Under the pieces are notes generated by a model. That model was not told where the DNA came from and ran no database searches. It saw nothing but the letters and a program-made list of their open reading frames with translations. Below are positions 1-8,300 of a stretch of DNA of 11,279 bases, one piece after another. This stretch comes from Rodentolepis nana (lineage: Eukaryota > Platyhelminthes > Cestoda > Cyclophyllidea > Hymenolepididae): NCBI GenBank assembly GCA_900617975.1, contig UZAE01014918.1:1-11279 (forward strand), written 5' to 3'. Made by a program: the position numbers and the translations under genes. Position 1 is the stretch's first letter. Every line of letters starts with the position of its first letter.

Positions 1-317
1 TAAATTTGTCGAATGGGGATATCGCATACCCTGGGGAGCCTTGAGCAAATATGTGATTTTATGAATTAAAGCAAAATGGAATGATCATATTACTTTCGTT
101 TAAAAAGTAACCAATTTAAACAGAAGGTGTGCGGTTTTCAATTGTATATTTACTGGAGATATATCGGAAAGCAAATATTTCATTAAAAATGTATTTGTGA
201 TTGGCATTCTCTTAACCCTTAGATGTACATGACATGATAGCATTAAACGGCATTATTATAAACAATTTTAGTACTTTTGTAAGCCCCAATAAGTACTAGG
301 CGGAGGTTCTCAACATT
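1..317. other. AT-rich non-coding DNA
   Basis: No open frame with coding character is visible on either strand. The first ~35 bases (a tatcgcataccct string) faintly recall the head of the repeat found at 318-639, but the match is too short to call. The stretch ends at 305-317 in the left target-site duplication of that repeat. Confidence 0.6.
305..317 (+). repeat. Left target-site duplication of repeat copy 1
   Basis: The 13-mer ggttctcaacatt lies directly before the repeat and recurs at 640-652 as ggctctcaacatt, with one mismatch. A direct duplication of this length, exactly at the limits shared with the other copies, is the footprint of target-primed reverse transcription. Confidence 0.8.
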
Positions 318-639
318 TATTTATTTATACCAAATGGTAGGCGTTTTGATAGTTATCATTAGCCCTTTAGTTGACTTCAGGCTTCACAGAGGGGAAGGGA
401 CATCAAAGTGAAAGAAAGTCGAGAGGGGGTGGGGAGGGAACAGAAGGGTGTTTCAAAGACGAAGGTAGAAAGGTAGAAAAGAGATGAGGTGAGTACTGTG
501 AAAGTAGTCGAATATGACATACAGTGGGATCATGGCAGTTTGAAGTCAGAAGTCAACTGCCGGTTAATAGACTTTTTCGCCGTATGAGTATACGTTGCCC
601 AGGGTGCACCACGTGGTGGTAAGTCTATCGCACACCCCA
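318..639 (-). mobile_element. SINE-like element, copy 1 (full length)
   Basis: This ~322 bp dispersed repeat is read head to tail on the minus strand. The head (639 downwards) is a ggggtgtgcgatagac block followed by a ccacgtgg block. The middle contains a catattcgac block and a pyrimidine-rich section with the sense text cactttgatgt. The tail (to 318) is ccatttggtataaataaata. Three further copies in this window share these blocks in the same order. It is flanked by a 13 bp direct duplication (305-317 and 640-652). There is no credible protein-coding frame, so it is non-autonomous, and length, duplication and A/T-rich simple-repeat tail fit a SINE. A TGGTGCACCCTGG string near the head and a TTCGA core could be degenerate Pol III A and B boxes, but this is weak. 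It lies about 1.9 kb upstream of CDK5, antisense to it. Confidence 0.8.
607..618. promoter_or_regulatory. 12-bp perfect palindrome with E-box core
   Basis: CACCACGTGGTG equals its own reverse complement and contains CACGTG, the classical bHLH E-box. It is part of the repeat head. Copy 4 keeps the central CCACGTGG (10371-10378 region), while copy 2 has cc-acgc-gg. Whether any factor binds here is unknown. Confidence 0.35.
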
Positions 640-652
640 GGCTCTCAACATT
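640..652 (+). repeat. Right target-site duplication of repeat copy 1
   Basis: ggctctcaacatt matches 305-317 at 12 of 13 bases and follows immediately after the conserved element head. Confidence 0.8.
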
Positions 653-781
653 GATAGACTAATCCTAAACGCATGCCATTATACTGGTTGGGCCAATGGG
701 AAGACAGTACTGAGAACTCAAAGTAGTCATTGGGTAAATCAGATAATGCGTTGTCGATCGCTATCAATCCTGATGGAGATA

Positions 782-834
782 GGTGACATGAGAAAGGTGA
801 CCGCCTACTGGCCATCTGTTACCTTAATGTCACC
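782..834. repeat. Imperfect inverted repeat (hairpin-capable)
   Basis: GGTGACAT (782-789) is complementary to ATGTCACC (827-834), and the inner AAGGT (794-798) to ACCTT (821-825). Together they give a stem of about 13 pairs with small bulges and a loop of about 22 bases. It is too short and isolated to assign to a transposon terminus or an RNA gene. Confidence 0.4.
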
Positions 835-1147
835 CTGTCCTTCATTTTATCTTTCGAATACATTTGCAGGCTTTGTACCCATTCTTTTATATCGGCCTTA
901 TATAAATGCTGTGTCTTAATGAAGATTTATTAAAATCGCACTTCCTACAAAATGAGTAATATGAAAAATATACAGAAAGTATGCGAAAACAAAGAAGACT
1001 AACTGTAAAATGTTAAAAGAGTAAGAATCGATAAGAATGGAAAGGGGAAAATTGAAAAGTAACGTGTAGGTGCCAAATATCCTGATTTATTGGGGAGTGA
1101 AAGATTAACACTCACGTTTTACGGAGGCAAGGAAACATGTGACATTA

Positions 1148-1157
1148 CCCCCCCCCC
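1148..1157 (+). repeat. Poly-C tract (C10)
   Basis: A run of ten C in otherwise AT-rich flank. It is one of several C or G homopolymers in the window (4628-4639, 6320-6336, 6741-6791, 10560-10568), which suggests that such tracts are tolerated and expand in this genome. Confidence 0.8.
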
Positions 1158-2439
1158 TCTCAAGAATTAAATAGATGTTATTCGTAAATTCGATTTAAAG
1201 ATATATCGTCATGATGTGTCAACACACTGGGAGATTCAAGAAAAGTAAAAGTGCACTATCATTCAATTTACACACATACACCCATCAGGAATTAAATAGA
1301 ACTATTTTCAGAAATAAGATATGATCTAAAGGTATAAATTATGATTAAAATTAACGTAGTTTACCTTGAACAAAGGACTATATTAATGTGCCTTAATTTT
1401 AAGAATTTTAAATAAGTATGGTAGTAAAAAAGCTAAAGACTATTTTTAGGCAGGTAAACACTGAAATAATTAGAAATTCTGTGTATTTAGCTTGTGCTAA
1501 TGTATTTAGAATTTTAAGTTTTAAGGAGATCAGAGGTGAATAACATGACTGGAAATATAGCCAATCAGTGAAGATTCAAAAAAATTACAGTACGAACGTC
1601 TACATCTCATTAATTTCAGTGTCATGAACAAAAGTATGAATAATTATTTTTCAAGCACTTATTCAGGTGCCTGGGGGAACTATTCTGATAGCTGGGGAAT
1701 TCTGAAAAGAAGAGGCAAAAATAAAACCAACATATCTGAGCTATAAGGTGACATCTAATAGCGATGAGGACTTTTAATAGCAAAATTCATTTCACAATTT
1801 GAAAAATTGTATACTACATTATAAATGTAATTAATTTAACTTCAACGATACGTTATCATTATAAAAATTTATTTTATTTTAAAAGTGTATATAAAACATA
1901 TAAGATCTAATTAAAATAAGTATTTTAGTAAGTCATTTACTCTGTTTATGAGGGTAATTGACTTCGTGTTAACAAGTCCATCGAGAGAGAATATTTATGC
2001 AGTGAAAATAAAGATAGGTGAACAAACATAAAGGATTAATGAATGATGCAATCCATAATAGCTGATGCACTATTTCTTTAAAAAATCTGCAAGAGCACAT
2101 AAGAGAAATGACGAAAAATGACGCCGAGTTAAATATAAAAACAAATTTTAACTATTGTAGACATATATTTTAGAACGCCAAATGAGGAGGCTATCATGAA
2201 CAAATTAAAGCGCAAAATCATGATCCACTTTCATAAGCACGAAAGCAACCTTTTGTTGACTTATTACAATAAAAAATAGTAAAACAATACTTAAGATCTC
2301 TAGATTTTCAGAAAATTATTAAAGTCCTACTCTTTAACTTAGCTATCTTTTATAGCGGATTCAAAATAGATATCATTAATTTGAAGGGAATACTCTGCTT
2401 CTCAAATAATGAATCTTAATATATTGTTGTTTTATTAAA

Positions 2440-2453
2440 CGTAATGTTTACAG
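2440..2453 (+). promoter_or_regulatory. Possible 3' splice acceptor before the CDK5 start
   Basis: A T-rich stretch leads to gtaatgtttacag, with AG at 2452-2453, 60 bases before the CDK5 ATG. It resembles the acceptors inside the gene. It could end a 5'-untranslated intron, or be a spliced-leader trans-splice site of the kind many flatworm mRNAs use. Sequence alone cannot decide, and it may be chance. Confidence 0.3.
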
Positions 2454-2513
2454 GAACACTTGAGATTGTGACCTTGTACAATTATATCTCGTTTTCATTG
2501 ATTTCAATATAAA

Positions 2514-4518
<2,005 letters not shown>

Positions 4519-4560
4519 CCAACTCGTTGCTACTACCTCTTCTGCCCAAACTCTCATGAT

Positions 4561-4582
4561 TCTCTCTCTCTCTCTCTCTCTC
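4561..4582 (+). repeat. (TC)n microsatellite
   Basis: Eleven TC units in the likely CDK5 3' UTR, 43 bases after the stop codon. Likely polymorphic in length. Confidence 0.9.
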
Positions 4583-4627
4583 CCATTTGATTGCATTTCA
4601 TTCCAATCTGACACCCCTCTAATCCTT

Positions 4628-4639
4628 CCCCCCCCCCCC
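4628..4639 (+). repeat. Poly-C tract (C12)
   Basis: A run of twelve C within pyrimidine-rich DNA, in the probable CDK5 3' UTR. Confidence 0.85.
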
Positions 4640-4763
4640 ACCTCCTTCCTCCTCCAATTTGTTCCTGCTTTTTTCCCTTTTTCTGTTTCTTTATCGCTGT
4701 GTACATAAAATGTAATTTGTGATTTAAATACAACCACTGATTTATTTATTATCATTTGTGCAG

Positions 4764-5129
4764 CTTAAAATCTCATTTCTTAGATATGGTAGGGTTATCG
4801 AAATGGTTGTTAAAAGTACACTGATGGCTATGCCTGATCATTGTTGAGCTCCCAATGGAAAGAATAACCGACCCCACACTTGTATAGAAGCTATATAATC
4901 CGAGTTTCTCACAAAGGCAACTCTGAAGCCCTACCCCTCTATGAAAAGGTAATGCCGGAAAGTGAACTGGGCGTTATGACTAAAAGTAGTAACCATTTAG
5001 TGTGTATGTCAAGTCAGATTTCGAGAATTTCGATTCATTTCTAGTGATGACGACGAAGGAAGGCAAGTGTTCTCAATACCCTTGAAAAGAAAGCGAAAAG
5101 CTACATCTGAATGCGCTTTATCTCCCTGA
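4764..5129 (+). other. Unassigned open segments, possible small gene or alternative exons
   Basis: Three plus-strand stretches look more protein-like than their surroundings. (1) After tttgtgcag, the frame from 4764 reads LKISFLRYGRVIEMVVK and closes with TGA just after 4842. (2) 4905-4948 reads FLTKATLKPYPSMK and stops before gtaatg, a possible donor. (3) After gattcatttctag, 5045-5129 reads DDDEGRQVFSIPLKRKRK... to a TGA, with an acidic patch and a basic nuclear-localisation-like cluster. Segments 2 and 3 join in frame over a 96 bp putative intron that itself has an in-frame stop. I do not recognise the product. Options are a downstream cistron, alternative 3' exons of CDK5, a decayed gene, or chance. 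Confidence 0.25.
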
Positions 5130-5319
5130 ATTCTGGACACTTAGATTAGAGTTATATGTTCTCTATGCAATACGCAATACCAACAACCAATTGTAATAAA
5201 CAGCTAATGGGAGTCTGAATCCATGATTGGAACTTGATTGGGTAAACGCTTATATTTCTCTCTCACTAGTGTTTTCTATAGCAAATGCTGAGTGACAAAC
5301 GTGGTGACCTGTTGTATCT
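5130..5319. other. Convergent intergenic DNA and CCDC39 3' UTR
   Basis: Lies between the tails of the two convergent genes. On the minus strand, after the CCDC39 stop, a variant poly(A) signal AATATA (plus-strand tatatt at 5251-5256) is the best candidate. No AATAAA on that strand was seen close to the stop. Nothing else was recognised. Confidence 0.4.
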
Positions 5320-8300
5320 TTAGTAGAAGAAATCATTTATACTGCGGATTGATAGAGTGGCAGATGATGTTGAACTGGATGGACGTGAAATATTCTTCTT
5401 GGTATTGGAGCCTTCTCTGACAGGAGTTTTTGAAAGCGGCCTTTTCTCATCGATCGCCCCCAGCATATCTGAGGCATTGAGATCAACCACCTTTGCAATT
5501 GACGTCCCTGGTGAAGTGGAAGAATAAACATTACTAACATATTATGAGTAGTCTTTAATATACACAAGATCATACTTACCGGATTCTACACTTTGACGAT
5601 TTTGCCCGCTATCAAAGGTTCTGCTATTGTCTACGCTACTGGCTGGTGACGGAGTCTTAAGTCCATACTTCTTGCACAGTTCCTGGGCTATGTTAAGAAC
5701 ATCTTCATTGACGTTTGGAGAAGACTTAATACTGAAAGCCAGGAGGTTATTCACGGATTCATTGAAGTCTTTAAGAAGTTTGATCTTTAATAATGATTAT
5801 TGATTTTAGTTCTGGCAATTATCTTACTTCGATATCTGATCTCACAGATGAGTTGGTTTGAAGAGCCTTAGTTTTGACTAGTGTAAGTGCTCTCAGAGCT
5901 CTTTTGAGTTTACAGTCTAGTTCCTCGTTTGTTTTCCGTAATTTTGCAATATCCATCTCATGGATTGCGGCGATTTTCCGCATCTTGGAGATATTTTCTT
6001 CCAAAGAATCTAACTCTACCTCATATCGCTGAAAAATGCAGTAAATAGGGAATAAGGTTTAATTCTCATGGTTAGTACCTGCTTAAATCCAAGCAAGTCC
6101 CGTGGAATCGATTATTCGATTATATATGAATGATTGGTGGATGTTAATCTGGCAAATTTGACTAAAACCGTATACACTAAAATGTTGCGCTCGTTTATTT
6201 CACTTCATCAGGATAATTAACGATATAGCAAAATCTCCTAAATCGTGCTATCCTTTATTGACTCCTCTTATTAAAAAATGATAATTTTAGGTCCATGTAA
6301 AGAACAGTAGTTGGGTGGCGGGGGGGGGGGGGGGGGTGGAAGAGGGTTGTGAATAATTTTCAATTTGCCGCTTTTAACGACGGTTGAGTGGAATTCAGCA
6401 AATTTATCGGGAAACAATTAAGGATATCTGAAATGTGAACTTACAAGAATGTCGGCACGTATGATTCGACGATTCTCGCGAGCGGCCCTCAACTTTTCCG
6501 AAGAGATATTAAACTTTTCTACCAAATCTTCTTTATTTTTCGTTAGTTCTGGATCTTGGCTCTGACAGGATAAATGTGGAAAATACAATTTTTAGTTCAG
6601 AAAATTATAAGCATTGTAATTTCCAGGAATATGGGATGCGCGATTGACTTACATCCACGCGGTGCTCCCTGGACAACCCACTCATGCGGCAAAAAAGTCT
6701 ATAAATCGGCAGTTTAATTCTGACTTCAAACTACCATCAACCCCCCCCCCCCCCCCCCCACNAACTCCCCCCCCCCCCCCCCCCCCCCCCCACAGTATGT
6801 CATATTCAACCACTCTCGCAGTACTCATCTAACCTTTTCTCTGCCTTTGTGTCTGACTCTTTCACATCTGTGAATCACTCTTCTGTTTCCTCTCTCCATT
6901 TTTTCACTTTGATGTTCCTCCCCACTTTGAAGCCCAAAGTCAACTAAAGGGCAAATGATAACTATCAAATAGCATGTCATTTGATTAATAAATAATAAAT
7001 ATTTCTCAGAATATCGTTTAGTATATTTCATTTCCAAATTCGTGGTAAGCCCCTTTTTATTTCACTAATTTCTGAAAATCTATATTTTAGAATATTACTA
7101 AAATCTCAATGCATAACTTCCGCCATATTCATTTTAACTACTCTATTATGAAATAGAATATGAAAGAAAATCAGTCCAATATCAATGCTATCTCCAAATG
7201 AAGTAAAACTAAATATATTGTTTAAATTGATTTACAATGTTTTACTCTGGTTTATACTTTAAGTTATAGACGAAAGTTGAGTGAATTGTTAAAATGGGAA
7301 TAAGTTAACTTACAGCAGTATAGGAACGAGCATTTTCGTTCAGAGTGGTCATTACCAGAAGTGTATTTTCAAGGGCTTTCAACTCCTCTTCCGCCTTCTT
7401 GACTTCCTGGTCAAGTTCGTCACCTTTCGCCTGCAACTCCGTGTGTTCCACTAAGGACTAATGGAAAATTGAATTCGTATTCAGCGTTTACTGGAAAATG
7501 TGCAATTTCTACTGATGCTCAAATAAGTAGGCAAAATTTTATTTCTTCGAAATAAGTGTTAAAAGTTAAAATTCTCTTCTAGGGAGGTTTACTAAATCAG
7601 ATTAAGTTAATATTTTATACCTTGACAATTAAATTAATATGCGCCTGTTCGAAGCCAATTTCCTCATCCCCCGAAATCTTTGAAGTCTCAATATCGTATC
7701 TAAAAGGGATGATTGCAAGTGAGATCATATTTACTAATAAATACTAAGTAGTAATGCTAACCTAGCCATAAGTTGATCTACACGCCGTTGCCTTCGTGCG
7801 AGGTCAGTTTTGATTCGGGAAATATCTTGCCCTATAGTTCGCATTTTAGCTTCGACTTTAAAGACCCGTGCGGAAGATTCTTCTTCTAGTTCCCTGGTTA
7901 GTGCAGCTATTGTTTTTGAACGAACCTCAGCACTTAATGAGCATTCTTTCCACAGTCGACACTGTTCTTCCGCTCGTCTCAACTATGGTAAAAGTATTCG
8001 CATAAAGTACATATGCACATTAGTGTTAATAAACTTCGTACATATTGGCGTGGTTTTGGTCACCTGATAGCGGCAGAGATTGAAGAAAACCAAAAGGTCG
8101 TTTCTGTCTCGAATAGCTGCCTCGAGGCTTCGGCTGGCAGTGGTTATATAAAGATTTACGTTGTCCATTTCGGAAGACTCCTTTTGAATGAGCTCTTTCA
8201 GTTTCTCCGTCTGAAGATAGAGTAGTCGTTTTTCGCTCTGTTAAAAAAAGGAAACTTGATGTCAAAAATTTTTTTTCGTAAAGAGGCAAGATCATCAATT

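Larger units (their letters stand above)
653..2453. other. Non-coding 5' flank upstream of CDK5
   Basis: About 1.8 kb of mostly AT-rich DNA with stops in all frames and no recognisable protein. It contains an imperfect inverted repeat at 782-834 and a C10 run at 1148-1157. It may hold the CDK5 promoter and an upstream untranslated exon, but no convincing TATA box, initiator or exon could be picked out by eye. Confidence 0.6.
4519..4763 (+). other. CDK5: CDK5 3' untranslated region (probable)
   Basis: Sequence after the CDK5 stop is pyrimidine-rich on the plus strand, with a (TC)11 microsatellite (4561-4582) and a C12 run (4628-4639). No canonical AATAAA follows. A variant AATACA at 4727-4732 is the nearest candidate poly(A) signal. 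A tttgtgcag string ends at 4763 and could be an acceptor. The mRNA end is unproven. Confidence 0.45.
6562..7313 (-). other. CCDC39: CCDC39 intron between exons 9 and 10 (752 bp), repeat-bearing
   Basis: Starts gtaagt at 7313 and ends tatcctgtcag at 6562, phase 0. Repeat copy 2 fills 6633-7001. The rest is AT-rich with no other recognisable content. Across this junction the flatworm protein is about five residues shorter than my recollection of the human sequence, so no whole exon seems lost. Confidence 0.85.

Noticed and set aside
1..35. Possible fifth repeat copy ending at the window's left edge (tatcgcataccct against tatcgcacacccc)
   Set aside because: Only about 17 bases are comparable, with several mismatches, and the adjoining bases do not match.
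2196..2279. 27-codon open frame starting atgaacaaattaaagcgc
   Set aside because: It is short, in AT-rich flank, without coding character or a clear exon edge.
6825..7037. Minus-strand open frame of 70 residues, and the similar one at 10534-10731
   Set aside because: Both are the same region of the dispersed repeat read in reverse, and the similarity is at DNA level. There is no start context or shared full-length frame.
8026..8298. 90-residue minus-strand frame and 61-85-residue plus-strand frames at 7810-8225
   Set aside because: They are shadows of CCDC39 exons 6 and 7, whose proper frame matches the family and splices cleanly.
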